The notes: generated from the letters alone by a model not told the origin. Positions 14,728-22,260 are shown, numbered from the stretch's first letter. The stretch: 22,684 nucleotides of DNA from Deltaproteobacteria bacterium (GCA_021802685.1 JAJZRM010000004.1:1-22684); one strand, 5' to 3'. Made by a program: numbers and translations.

Positions 14728-16818
14728 TCACCCTTGCTTGGGCGGGCCCGAAGACGCCACCTTGGAGAAGTCCGCCACCGAGGAAAACGCGGCGGACAGG
14801 CCTTTCAGCAACGCGAGGCGGTTGTTCCGGACCTTGTCCTCGTTCGCCATCACGAGCACCTTCTCGAAGAAGGCGGCGACGAGGGGCTGGAGACCCGCCA
14901 TCTCGCGGAACGCTTCCGCGTACCGGCCGTCGCGGGCCGCCGCCCGGACACGGCCCGTCACACCGTTCGCCGCCGCGTGGAGCGCCCGCTCCTCCTCGTG
15001 CTCGAACAGGGCGTGCGAGACGTCGAGGGACCCGTCATACGATTTCGTGATGTTGATCGCCCGCTTGAACACCTCCGCGAGCGGATCGAAGGCCGCTTCC
15101 GCCCGGAAGGCGACCAGGGCGGACAGCTTCGAGCGAAGGTCCTTCACGTCGGTCATCCCCGCGGCGAGCACCGCCTCGACCAGGTCGGCCGGGATCCCCC
15201 GGGAGACCTGCAGGTTCAGGTACCGCCCCGCGATGAATTCCATCACCATCCGCTTCACCTCGGCCGCGGAGCTTTTCAGCTTCCCGGAAAGCGCGTCGAG
15301 GGAACGGTCCACCAGCTCCTCGATTGGGATCCGGAGGCTCCGCGCCTCGAGGATGGACAGGATCCCCAGGGTGTGGCGGCGCAGGCCGTACGGGTCCGCC
15401 GTCCCCGTCGGGACGAGCCCCACGCCGAAGCAGCCGCACACCATGTCGATCTTGTCGGCGATCGCCACCGCCGCCCCGACGTCGGTGCCGGGTAGATCGT
15501 CCGACTGCCCCTTCGGCAGGTAATGCTCGAAGACCGACTGGGCGACCTCCGGCGTCTCCCCCGTCTTCGAGGCGTAGTGCCGCCCCATCACCCCTTGCAG
15601 CTCGGGGAACTCCTTGATGACGCCGGTCGTGAGGTCGGCCTTGCTGAGGAACGCCGCCCTGCGGCAATCCTGCGCCTTGGCGGGGAAACCGAAAGAGGCC
15701 ACGAACCCGGCGATGTCCGCCATCCGCCCGGTCTTCTCCCAGTAGGTCCCCATGTCCGCCTGGAAGAGGACCTTCTTCAACGCCTCCGCCCGGTCGAACA
15801 GCGGTTTTTTCAGGTCGTCCCAGTAGTAGAACTCCGCGTCCGAAAGTCGCGCCCGCAGCACGCGCTCGTTCCCGGCGACGACCACCGTTTCGTCCGGAAC
15901 GAGCATGTTCGACACGAAGGCGAAGGCGGGGCGCAAGGCGCCCCCGTCGTCCTCGAAGACGAAATATTTCTGGTTGTTCCGCATCGAGGTGACGAGGACC
16001 TCCCGCGGGAGCGCGAGGTATTTCTCCTCGAACCGCCCCATCAGGACGACGGGGAACTCCACGAGGTTCGCCACCGTTTCCACGAGCGGTTCGTCCTCGA
16101 CCCACTTCATCCCCGTGCGGTTTTCCATCCCGAGCAGGCCCGACCGGATCATGCCCTTGCGGACCTCGAGGTCCACGTACACCCGGGCGTCGTCCAGGCG
16201 GCCGGCGTAGGCGTCCGCCGAGGGGAGATCCACGGGGCCCGGCGCGAGGAACCGGTGGCCGTACGTCGTGCGGCCCGCGTCGACGTTTCCGAACCGCAGC
16301 GGGATCACCTCCTCCCCGTACAGCGAGACGATCCAGTGCACGGGCCTCGCGAACCGCACGTCGAGATCCGCCCACCGCATCGACTTCTTGAACGGGATCG
16401 CCGGGATGAAATCGGAGACGATCCTCGGGAGCACCTCCTGCACCGCCCGCGCGGCCTCCTCGCGGACAAACCCCAGGTATTCGCCGCGATCCGTGGGGAA
16501 AACCGAAAGGGCGGAAGGCGCAACCCCCTGCGACTTCGCGAAACCGAGGGCCGCCTTCGTCGGCTTGCCGGCCGCGTCGAAAGCCACGCTCTTCGGCGGT
16601 CCGAGGACGGTCTCGCTCTTCGCCTCCTGGCGTTCGGACAACCCGCGGACGATGTAGGCCAGCCGGCGCGGCGTGCCGCAGATGTCGACCTTGTCGAAGG
16701 AGAGGCGGGCCTTCCGCAACGCCTCCTCGAACTGCCGGCCTCCGTGCCACAGCGCGGGCCCGATGAACCCCGCGGGGATTTCCTCGCTGCCGATTTCGAG
16801 CAGGTAGTCGCGTTCCAT
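14728..16818 (-). CDS. glyS: glycyl-tRNA synthetase beta subunit
   Basis: The 696-residue beta subunit of the bacterial alpha2-beta2 glycyl-tRNA synthetase, which supplies much of the tRNA recognition. The N-terminus MERDYLLEIGSEEIPAGF is diagnostic, and the internal GHRFLAPGPV, TSMRNNQKYF, AFVSNM and RARLSDAEFYYWDD blocks are typical. The C-terminal region (NEDKVRNNRLALLKGL) is the DALR-type anticodon-binding end. ATG at 16818 has GAGGG eight bases upstream and lies 30 bases after the glyQ stop. It sits between its partner subunit and ppdK, the recO-glyQ-glyS-ppdK order I recall from Geobacter-type genomes. The length is normal and there is no frameshift. Confidence 0.97.
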   Translation of the reverse strand: MERDYLLEIGSEEIPAGFIGPALWHGGRQFEEALRKARLSFDKVDICGTPRRLAYIVRGLSERQEAKSETVLGPPKSVAFDAAGKPTKAALGFAKSQGVAPSALSVFPTDRGEYLGFVREEAARAVQEVLPRIVSDFIPAIPFKKSMRWADLDVRFARPVHWIVSLYGEEVIPLRFGNVDAGRTTYGHRFLAPGPVDLPSADAYAGRLDDARVYVDLEVRKGMIRSGLLGMENRTGMKWVEDEPLVETVANLVEFPVVLMGRFEEKYLALPREVLVTSMRNNQKYFVFEDDGGALRPAFAFVSNMLVPDETVVVAGNERVLRARLSDAEFYYWDDLKKPLFDRAEALKKVLFQADMGTYWEKTGRMADIAGFVASFGFPAKAQDCRRAAFLSKADLTTGVIKEFPELQGVMGRHYASKTGETPEVAQSVFEHYLPKGQSDDLPGTDVGAAVAIADKIDMVCGCFGVGLVPTGTADPYGLRRHTLGILSILEARSLRIPIEELVDRSLDALSGKLKSSAAEVKRMVMEFIAGRYLNLQVSRGIPADLVEAVLAAGMTDVKDLRSKLSALVAFRAEAAFDPLAEVFKRAINITKSYDGSLDVSHALFEHEEERALHAAANGVTGRVRAAARDGRYAEAFREMAGLQPLVAAFFEKVLVMANEDKVRNNRLALLKGLSAAFSSVADFSKVASSGPPKQG

Positions 16819-16848
16819 CTGGATGACCCTCTTCGCGGGGATTTCGTT

Positions 16849-17757
16849 TCAGCCGGAGAACTTCCCGAGCAGCGGGAAGCCCATCTCCTCGCGCGAGCGG
16901 AGGAAACCCTCCGCGCAGAAGCGCGCCAGGTTGCGGACCCGGCCGATGTAGGAGGTTCGTTCCGTCACGGAAATGGCCCCGCGCGCGTCGAGCATGTTGA
17001 AGGAGTGCGAGCATTTCAGGCAGTAATCGTAGGCGGGCAGGACGAGTTTCCGGTCCAGAAGGCCCATGCACTCCTTCTCGAACATGTTGAACAGGGAGAA
17101 CAGCATCGGGATGTCGGCCGCCTCGAAGTTGTACTTGGACCATTCGACCTCGCCGCGGTGGTGGACGTCCCCGTACGTGACGTCTCCGACCCACTTGAGG
17201 TCGTAGACGTTGTTCACATTCTGCAGGTACATGGCGATCCGCTCGAGGCCGTAGGTGATCTCCCCGGAAACGGGCTTCAGGTCGATGCCGCCGCACTGCT
17301 GGAAATAGGTGAACTGGGTGATCTCCATCCCGTCGAGCCACACTTCCCAACCCAGCCCCCACGCCCCGAGGGTGGGAGACTCCCAGTCGTCCTCCACGAA
17401 CCGGATGTCGTGCTTCAGCGGATCGATCCCCACGGCCCGAAGGGAATCGAGATACAGCTCCACGTAATCGCAGGGGCACGGCTTCATGATGACCTGGAAC
17501 TGGTAGTAGTGCTGGAGCCGGTTGGGGTTCTCCCCGTACCGGCCGTCCGTCGGCCGCCGGGAAGGTTCCACGTAGGCGGTGTTCCACGGCTCGGGGCCGA
17601 GAGCGCGGAGGAAGGTCGCGGGATTGAACGTCCCCGCCCCGACCTCGATATCGTACGGCTGGTGGATCACGCACCCCTTGTCGGCCCAGAAGCGCTGAAG
17701 GGACAAGACGAGGTCTTGGAAAAGCACCGTATCCTCCCGGCGAGTAGTGATAGGCAT
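16849..17757 (-). CDS. glyQ: glycyl-tRNA synthetase alpha subunit
   Basis: Catalytic alpha subunit of the class II alpha2-beta2 glycyl-tRNA synthetase, 302 residues from the chosen start. Near-invariant blocks include GAGTFNPATFLRALGPEPW, AYVEPSRRPTDGRYGENPNR, DDWESPTLGAWGLGWEVWLD and FTYFQQCGGIDL. Two starts are credible. ATG at 17757 has GAGGTGAT eight bases from its GAGG to the ATG and is the one given here. GTG at 17727, ten codons later, has GGGAGG five bases upstream, starts directly at the family-typical N-terminus (LFQDLVLSLQRFW), and would be the only usable start if the promoter at 17758-17786 is active. The gene follows recO after 71 bases and leads the glyQ-glyS-ppdK operon. Confidence 0.96.
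   Translation of the reverse strand: MPITTRREDTVLFQDLVLSLQRFWADKGCVIHQPYDIEVGAGTFNPATFLRALGPEPWNTAYVEPSRRPTDGRYGENPNRLQHYYQFQVIMKPCPCDYVELYLDSLRAVGIDPLKHDIRFVEDDWESPTLGAWGLGWEVWLDGMEITQFTYFQQCGGIDLKPVSGEITYGLERIAMYLQNVNNVYDLKWVGDVTYGDVHHRGEVEWSKYNFEAADIPMLFSLFNMFEKECMGLLDRKLVLPAYDYCLKCSHSFNMLDARGAISVTERTSYIGRVRNLARFCAEGFLRSREEMGFPLLGKFSG
17733..17738 (-). promoter_or_regulatory. internal ribosome binding site for an alternative glyQ start
   Basis: The minus strand reads GGGAGG, five bases, then GTG (17725-17727) in the glyQ frame. It is a stronger core Shine-Dalgarno than many in this window and places translation exactly at the conserved GlyQ N-terminus. Confidence 0.5.
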
Positions 17758-17786
17758 ACTTATCACCTCGCCGAACGGGTTGTCAA
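17758..17786 (-). promoter_or_regulatory. promoter candidate for glyQ with palindrome over the -35
   Basis: The minus strand has a perfect TTGACA (17781-17786), a 17-base spacer and ATAAGT (17758-17763). The -35 is embedded in the perfect palindrome TTGTCTTGACAA (17780-17791), which looks like an operator half-site pair. The predicted start falls near 17751, inside the first codons of the longer glyQ reading, so it would favour the GTG start at 17727. Confidence 0.4.
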
Positions 17787-17791
17787 GACAA

Positions 17792-17888
17792 ATCCCTGGA
17801 ATATTGAGGGTTTTCGAGCCTTTGGCCGCTACGGGCCGCCGAGGCTGCGGACCGGTTTCCCCAAGCAGTACTCTACATATCCAGGGAT
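17792..17888 (-). repeat. inverted repeat spanning the recO 3' end
   Basis: On the minus strand ATCCCTGGATAT (17877-17888, inside recO) is complementary to ATATTCCAGGGAT (17792-17804, after recO) with one bulged T, about 72 bases apart. The pair encloses the recO stop codon. In RNA it could form a long-range stem of about 12 base pairs. Confidence 0.4.
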
Positions 17889-18581
17889 AACTCCCCGTAA
17901 CTCTTCGGTAATCACGTCGGGAATCCGAAGGCGCCCCGCAGGCAAGCCGCTTCCCGCTTGCAGCGCCCTCCACGTTTTGACTGCTCCGAGGGACAGCCTC
18001 GTACCCTCCGGCGGGGGGCACGATTCGCAGAGGACACCCCCCTCGGAGGGGAGAAACCGGAACCAACGGCTGTCCGTCCGACCGCATTTGCGGCATCCCG
18101 ACAGGTCGGGACCCCATCCGCCGATCCCGAGGAACGCCGCCTCCACCCTCCGGGCGATTTTCCCCGGAACGTCTCCCTCCGCGAGCGACCGGAAACCGTC
18201 CAGGAGGATCCCGAACGCTCTCGGCTTGGCCCCACCCTGCGGGAACAGCTCCGCGGCGAGTTCCAGGAAATAGTCCGCGTGGCGGACGCGCTCCCATTCC
18301 TCCACGATGGCCCAGAAACTCTCCGAAACGGCGGCCGTGGAGAGGACGGGAAACTTTCCGGGGGCTTCCGTCCAGACGATGTCGAGGAGCACGTACTTCT
18401 GAAGCGTCCCGCCGAAACGTTTCCTGCTTCGCCAGGCCGATTTCCCGATGGTCGACACGACCCCGGCGTCCCGGGTGAAGAAGGACAGCCTCCGGTCGGC
18501 TTCCCCCATGTCGAACGCCCGGACGAGGAAGGCGGGGGAGGCGTGGAAGCTGCGCTCTCCGGCGGCCCCCCCGCGGCTCAT
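17829..18581 (-). CDS. recO: DNA repair protein RecO
   Basis: RecO loads RecA on SSB-coated single-stranded DNA with RecR in the RecF pathway. The 250-residue product has the usual size and layout: an N-terminal OB fold (ASPAFLVRAFDMGEADRRLSFFTRDAGVVSTIGK, given here in outline as residues 14-47), a helical middle, and a C-terminal zinc ribbon with C163, C166, C185 and C188 (CRKC and CESC). The OB-fold motif LSFFTRDAG replaces the more common L.LLT...G wording but fits the fold. ATG at 18581 overlaps the preceding gene's TGA (ATGA), so translation is coupled. The stop is TAG. It lies between the RodZ-like gene and glyQ, a linkage known in related bacteria. Confidence 0.9.
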   Translation of the reverse strand: MSRGGAAGERSFHASPAFLVRAFDMGEADRRLSFFTRDAGVVSTIGKSAWRSRKRFGGTLQKYVLLDIVWTEAPGKFPVLSTAAVSESFWAIVEEWERVRHADYFLELAAELFPQGGAKPRAFGILLDGFRSLAEGDVPGKIARRVEAAFLGIGGWGPDLSGCRKCGRTDSRWFRFLPSEGGVLCESCPPPEGTRLSLGAVKTWRALQAGSGLPAGRLRIPDVITEELRGVIPGYVEYCLGKPVRSLGGP

Positions 18582-19429
18582 TGCCCGAAAGTGATCTTCC
18601 GGACCTGGCCGCTTTCCCCGAAGGGAGGAAGGCGTTGCCCGTTCAGCGTTCCCACGACGCCCCCGGCGTTCCCGATCTTGAGGGAAATGCGACGGTTCGC
18701 CTGGATGCTGATCTTGTCGCCGACGTACAACGTGACGTCGATGGGATCGGAGTCGTCGAAGCTGTACATCACCCAGGTGTGGGCGCTCGCCTCCAGAAAC
18801 AGCTGGAACGGCCCCGTGAGCGGCCCGCTTTCCCCCACGACCGACACCATCGGAGCGGCCGACACGGCCGGAGCGGACGCCTCCGACCGTTCGGCGCTGT
18901 CGGTTTCAACCCCCGCGGGCGCCGCGTTGTCGGCCGCCGCCGCGGTTTCCGGAGGGGGCGCCGCATTGTCGGCCGCCGGCACGGAAGGTCGGGCGGCGGG
19001 CGCGGCCGGAACCGCCGCTGCGGGCGGAGGCGACGGAGGCCGGTTCGAGACGCGCATCGAAATCCATGCGAGGACGATCCCCACGAGAAGCACCGCCCCC
19101 GCGGCGAAGGCGTAGGTGGTGCGGCGGCTTCCGCGCTCCCGTTCCCGCTCCAGCCACTCGGGCCGCGGCAGGGGCGGCGCCTCGGATTCGGTCACCTGTT
19201 CAACGGACCGTTCGTACTCCGCCAGGACGGGGCCCGGGTCCATCGAGAGGTACTTGGCGTAAGCACGGATGAACCCGGACGCGAACACCCGCTCCGGCCA
19301 ACCGCCGTAATTCCCTTCTTCCATCCCCTTGAGGTACCGGTGGCTGATCCGGAGGGCGATGGACACTTCCCCTAGGGTTTTCCCCATGGCCTCCCGCCGG
19401 GCCTTCCAGGATGCGCCGGCGCCGTTCAC
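18578..19429 (-). CDS. RodZ-like helix-turn-helix membrane protein (DUF4115 C-terminus)
   Basis: A 283-residue single-pass membrane protein with RodZ architecture. Residues 8-75 form a cytoplasmic HTH domain (RREAMGKTLGEVSIALRIS, then FASGFIRAYAKYL). Residues 90-104 are a charged juxtamembrane segment, and about 106-125 a transmembrane helix (YAFAAGAVLLVGIVLAWISM). A Pro/Ala-rich linker (about 130-195, with ADNAAP occurring twice) leads to a beta-rich periplasmic domain (about 205-283, LEASAHTWVMYSFDD). RodZ links MreB to the elongation machinery, but no mreB is seen nearby, so the role in shape is an inference. The start is GTG at 19429, overlapping the preceding TGA (GTGA), with AGGGG about six bases upstream. 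Upstream readings lie inside the TPR gene. Confidence 0.87.
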   Translation of the reverse strand: MNGAGASWKARREAMGKTLGEVSIALRISHRYLKGMEEGNYGGWPERVFASGFIRAYAKYLSMDPGPVLAEYERSVEQVTESEAPPLPRPEWLERERERGSRRTTYAFAAGAVLLVGIVLAWISMRVSNRPPSPPPAAAVPAAPAARPSVPAADNAAPPPETAAAADNAAPAGVETDSAERSEASAPAVSAAPMVSVVGESGPLTGPFQLFLEASAHTWVMYSFDDSDPIDVTLYVGDKISIQANRRISLKIGNAGGVVGTLNGQRLPPFGESGQVRKITFGQ

Positions 19430-20205
19430 GGTCGCCCCTTCTCCGACTCGAGGATCCGGAGGTAACCGGCCGCCTGCCTTCGGACCTCGGGATCCTGTGA
19501 CAACGACAGGACGGTATCGAACGCCTTGGACGCTTCCGATGGACGCTTCATCATGGCATAGGCGCGACCTAGTCCCATCCATCCCTCCACGTAATCGGGA
19601 ATCACCTGCACGCACCGCAGGAGAACGTCCCCGGCCTCCTCCCACCGCCCCTCCCCTCCGAGGACGGAGGAAAGCCCGATGTACGCCGGGGCATACCGCT
19701 CGTTGATGCGGATCGATCTCCGGTACATCTCCTTCGCGTTCGCCGCGTCCCCCTTGGAGCGGTACGCTTCCGCGGCGTTGTAGACCGCCCATTCCGGCGT
19801 CGCGTACTGCACGTTTTCCGCCGCTGTCCGGAATTCCCGGATCGCCTCGTCCCACGCCCGCCGGCTCGCAAGCACGATCCCGAGGTTGTTGTGCGCTTCC
19901 GCGTAGTCCGGCTTCTTGTCGATCGCCTTCCGCAGGTATTCCTCCGCCTTCCCTCCGTCCCCCCGCTCCCGGTAGGAAAGCCCCAGCATCATGTCGACCT
20001 CGGGATTGTCCGGGTCGAGCTCCGAAGCCCGGGACAGTTCCTTCATCGCCATCGGGAGATTGCGCTGCTGCAGGTAAGTCACCCCCATCCGCATCCGGGC
20101 CTCCGCCTCGCTCTTCCGGGCGGCGGAAGGCGTCCCGCACGCGGGGAGAAGCCAGGCCGCGGCGCCGGCCAAAAGGAGGAACCGGCATATTCCGCGGGCG
20201 GTCAC
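19426..20205 (-). CDS. TPR-repeat lipoprotein (PilF/PilW-like)
   Basis: A 259-residue predicted lipoprotein: a basic, hydrophobic signal (RFLLLAGAAAWLL) ends in the lipobox LPAC with Cys23 as the lipidated residue. The rest is six or so tetratricopeptide repeats from about residue 32 onward, including YLQQRNLPMAMKELSRASEL, EAHNNLGIVLASRRAWDEAI and GWMGLGRAYAMMKRPSEASK. It resembles PilF/PilW, outer-membrane lipoproteins that help assemble the type IV pilus secretin, but TPR similarity is generic and no pilus genes are in the window. The start is GTG at 20205, overlapping the mtnP TGA (GTGA), and is the only start that keeps the whole signal peptide; the ribosome binding site is weak, which suits coupling. 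Confidence 0.85.
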   Translation of the reverse strand: MTARGICRFLLLAGAAAWLLPACGTPSAARKSEAEARMRMGVTYLQQRNLPMAMKELSRASELDPDNPEVDMMLGLSYRERGDGGKAEEYLRKAIDKKPDYAEAHNNLGIVLASRRAWDEAIREFRTAAENVQYATPEWAVYNAAEAYRSKGDAANAKEMYRRSIRINERYAPAYIGLSSVLGGEGRWEEAGDVLLRCVQVIPDYVEGWMGLGRAYAMMKRPSEASKAFDTVLSLSQDPEVRRQAAGYLRILESEKGRP

Positions 20206-21059
20206 AGGTATTTTCCGATCAGGAGGGACAGGCGCCTCCGGGCGGCGGCCGGGATCTTCTTCCGGTCCGTGATGACGGCGTACTGAAGGGCGTCCCCGCA
20301 CCCGCAGGCCCCGGAAAGCGGAAGACTCCGGGCCACCTCCCGGACGATGCCCTTCGAGTTCTCCACGTTCCGCTTCAGGATGGCGAGGATCGCTTCGACG
20401 GAGACGTCGTCCTCGGATTCGTGCCAGCAGTCGTAGTCGGTGGCCAGCGCAAGCGTCGCGTAGCACAGCTCCGCCTCCCGGGCCAGCTTCGCCTCGGGCA
20501 GGTTGGTCATCCCGATGACATCGACCCCCCATTTCCGGTAGATGTTCGACTCGGCGCGGGTCGAGAAGGCCGGGCCCTCGATGCACAGGTACGTGCCTCC
20601 GCGGTGGACGCGCCGGACGACCTTCCGCGCCGCCGCGTGGGCGGCCGCGGACAAGACCGGGCAGACGGGATCGGCGAAGGCGATGTGCCCGGCCACGCCG
20701 TCCCCGAAGAAGGTGTTCGTCCGCAGTTTCGTGTGGTCGAAAAACTGGTCGACGACGACGATGTCGCCGGGGCGGATCCCCTCCTTCATGCTCCCGACGG
20801 CGGAGATGGACAGGACCGCGTTCACGCCGATCTTCTTCAACGCGTAAATGTTCGCGCGGAAGTTGATCCCGGAAGGGGCGATCCGGTGCCCACGGCCGTG
20901 GCGGGGCAGGAACGCAACGGTACGGCCTTCGAGCTCCCCCACCGTCAGGGCGTCGGAGGGGTCGCCGAACGGAGTCCGGACGGCCACCCGGCGGACGTTC
21001 TTCAAGTCCTCCATCTCGTACAGGCCGGAACCGCCGATCACGCCAAGGATTTCGGACAT
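20202..21059 (-). CDS. mtnP: S-methyl-5'-thioadenosine phosphorylase
   Basis: Cleaves 5'-methylthioadenosine with phosphate to adenine and methylthioribose-1-phosphate, the entry to methionine salvage. The 285-residue product belongs to the MTAP branch of the PNP/MTAP family: IGGSGLYEMEDL at the N-terminus, PRHGRGHRIAPSGINFRANI, the CIEGPAFSTRAESN substrate loop, and IGMTNLPEAKLAREAELCYA. TDYDCW carries the two aspartates that favour adenine over hypoxanthine bases. The C-terminus has an unusual GACGCGDAL stretch. ATG at 21059 has AAGGG four bases upstream. A promoter and palindrome sit in the 63 bases before it. The next gene begins in its stop codon. No other methionine-salvage genes are in the window. 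Confidence 0.93.
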   Translation of the reverse strand: MSEILGVIGGSGLYEMEDLKNVRRVAVRTPFGDPSDALTVGELEGRTVAFLPRHGRGHRIAPSGINFRANIYALKKIGVNAVLSISAVGSMKEGIRPGDIVVVDQFFDHTKLRTNTFFGDGVAGHIAFADPVCPVLSAAAHAAARKVVRRVHRGGTYLCIEGPAFSTRAESNIYRKWGVDVIGMTNLPEAKLAREAELCYATLALATDYDCWHESEDDVSVEAILAILKRNVENSKGIVREVARSLPLSGACGCGDALQYAVITDRKKIPAAARRRLSLLIGKYL

Positions 21060-21097
21060 GAATCCCTTTTGTCCCTCCCATCGGAGGTATTCGGTAA

Positions 21098-21126
21098 ACT
21101 ATAAGTAGATTGAGCGTCCCGCTCAA
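21098..21126 (-). promoter_or_regulatory. promoter candidate for the mtnP operon
   Basis: The minus strand has TTGAGC (21121-21126), 17 bases, then TATAGT (21098-21103); the -10 matches five of six positions. It would start transcription near 21091, about 30 bases before the mtnP ATG. The -35 overlaps the rlmN stop codon and the first arm of a perfect palindrome. Confidence 0.5.
21110..21126 (-). repeat. perfect palindrome over the mtnP -35 and the rlmN stop
   Basis: TTGAGCGGGACGCTCAA on the minus strand has seven-base arms (TTGAGCG/CGCTCAA) and a three-base centre. No T tract follows, so it is a poor terminator. Position over the -35 is more like an operator, or an mRNA 3'-end hairpin for rlmN. 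Confidence 0.5.
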
Positions 21127-22199
21127 CCCCTTTTTTCTTCGGGCGCCCCATTTTCTTCAAATCCGGCGCGCAGTTGCCCGCACGCGGCGCGGATGTCCGC
21201 CCCCCGGCGCCCTCGCGTGATCGTCTGGATCCCGGCGGCGAGGAGGATGTCGCGGAACCGGTTCACCGCCTCCTGGGGAGGGGCCTTGTAGGGGGACCCA
21301 CCGTGCGTGTTGTACGGGATCAGGTTCACCTTGACCCGCGTTCCCCGGAGCAGCCGCGAAAGCGTTTCCGCGTCCCCGGGCGCGTCGTTCACCCCGGCCA
21401 GCAGCACGTATTCCACGGTCACTTTCCGGCCGCTCTGCAACGGGATGCGCCGAATCGCCGCCAGGAGTTCCCGCAGCGGGTATTTCCGGTTGACGGGCAT
21501 GAGGTCGGAGCGTTGTCCGTCCCTCGAGGCGTTGACGGAGACGGCGAAGCTCACCGGGTACTTTTCCGCCAGGGCCAGCATTTCCGGAACGATCCCCGCG
21601 GTGGACACGGTGACCCGCTTGCCGGAAAGGCCGAACCCGTACTGGGAAAGGAGGATCTCGATGGCCCGGGACACCTCCGGGACGTTCCGCAACGGTTCCC
21701 CCATCCCCATGAAGACGATGTTCGACAGCGCCTCTCCCCGCTCCGTGAGCCGCTTCGCGAAATACCACGCCTGGTGCACGATCTCCGCGGAGGTCAGGTT
21801 CCGGCGGAACCCCATCGCGCCGGTCGCGCAGAACCCGCACCCGAGGGCGCACCCCGCCTGGGAGGAGACGCAAAGGGTGCGGCGGCCCTCGTCGGGAATG
21901 AGCACGCACTCCACCGATTCCCCGTCCTCGAGGAGGAACAGGCACTTCTCCGTGCCGTCCGAAGAAGCCTCGACGCGTTGGGCCGCCGGTGCGGAGATCC
22001 GGCAGGAGGCCGACAAAAGCGCGCGGAAATCCTTCGAGAGGTCCGTCATCTCCGCGAAATCGTCAACGAGTTTCCGGTAGATCCACCGGGAGAGCTGCCG
22101 CGCGCGGTACCGCTCTTTTCCCCACTGCCCGAAGAAGGCTTCCAGCTCGGGGAGAGTCATCCCCTTCAGGTCGATACGTTCCGTCCGCCCGCCGGTCAT
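21123..22199 (-). CDS. rlmN: 23S rRNA (adenine-2503-C2)-methyltransferase / tRNA m2A37 methyltransferase RlmN
   Basis: Radical SAM enzyme that methylates C2 of A2503 in 23S rRNA and, in E. coli, A37 in some tRNAs. The 358-residue product carries the cluster motif CALGCGFC (C117, C121, C124), the preceding C110 and the C-terminal C340 (AACGQL) corresponding to the two mechanistic cysteines (C118 and C355 in E. coli). Also visible are the N-terminal accessory domain (QLSRWIYRKLVDDFAEMTDLSK), the SAM-binding MGMGEPL, and the MPVNRKYPL block. All catalytic residues are present. ATG at 22199 has AAGGA only one base away, so the ribosome binding site is oddly close; an internal ATG at codon 14 would still keep the conserved region. 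It is separated from idh by 117 bases. Confidence 0.96.
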   Translation of the reverse strand: MTGGRTERIDLKGMTLPELEAFFGQWGKERYRARQLSRWIYRKLVDDFAEMTDLSKDFRALLSASCRISAPAAQRVEASSDGTEKCLFLLEDGESVECVLIPDEGRRTLCVSSQAGCALGCGFCATGAMGFRRNLTSAEIVHQAWYFAKRLTERGEALSNIVFMGMGEPLRNVPEVSRAIEILLSQYGFGLSGKRVTVSTAGIVPEMLALAEKYPVSFAVSVNASRDGQRSDLMPVNRKYPLRELLAAIRRIPLQSGRKVTVEYVLLAGVNDAPGDAETLSRLLRGTRVKVNLIPYNTHGGSPYKAPPQEAVNRFRDILLAAGIQTITRGRRGADIRAACGQLRAGFEENGAPEEKRG

Positions 22200-22227
22200 A
22201 TCCTTACATTAACACGACTCCCGGCGG

Positions 22228-22260
22228 CCCCCTGCCGGAGCGGGAATGCGCCGCAGGGGG
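22228..22260 (-). terminator. GC-rich hairpin between idh and rlmN
   Basis: The minus strand has CCCCCTGC (22253-22260) and GCAGGGGG (22228-22235), a perfect eight-base-pair stem with a 17-base loop. There is no T tract after it, so it may stabilise the idh mRNA end or act in the rlmN leader rather than terminate. Confidence 0.35.

Noticed and set aside
11786..14731. Minus-strand frame of 981 codons overlapping ppdK in another frame
   Set aside because: Arg/Gly/Pro-rich translation typical of a shifted frame of a GC-rich gene; ppdK in the adjacent frame is unmistakable.
12097..15495. Plus-strand open frame of 1132 codons opposite ppdK and glyS
   Set aside because: It is the mirror of strongly GC3-biased minus-strand genes; its translation is rich in Arg, His, Pro and Val-Asp repeats without any recognisable domain, and both opposite genes are certain.
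15035..17674. Minus-strand frame of 879 codons overlapping glyS and glyQ
   Set aside because: Out-of-frame reading across two certain genes, with no domain.
15523..18273. Plus-strand open frame of 916 codons opposite glyS, glyQ and recO
   Set aside because: Same cause as above; it spans several unrelated minus-strand genes and intergenic gaps and has no plausible domain or start signal.
19430..20188. N-terminal extension of the RodZ-like protein through the TPR gene
   Set aside because: The extension is an out-of-frame reading of the TPR lipoprotein; the GTG at 19429 overlapping the TPR stop gives a normal RodZ-type N-terminus.
21501..21545. SVNA in place of SLHA in RlmN as a possible active-site change
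   Set aside because: From memory, many RlmN proteins have an SLNA-type sequence here, and all five key cysteines are conserved, so nothing unusual is implied.
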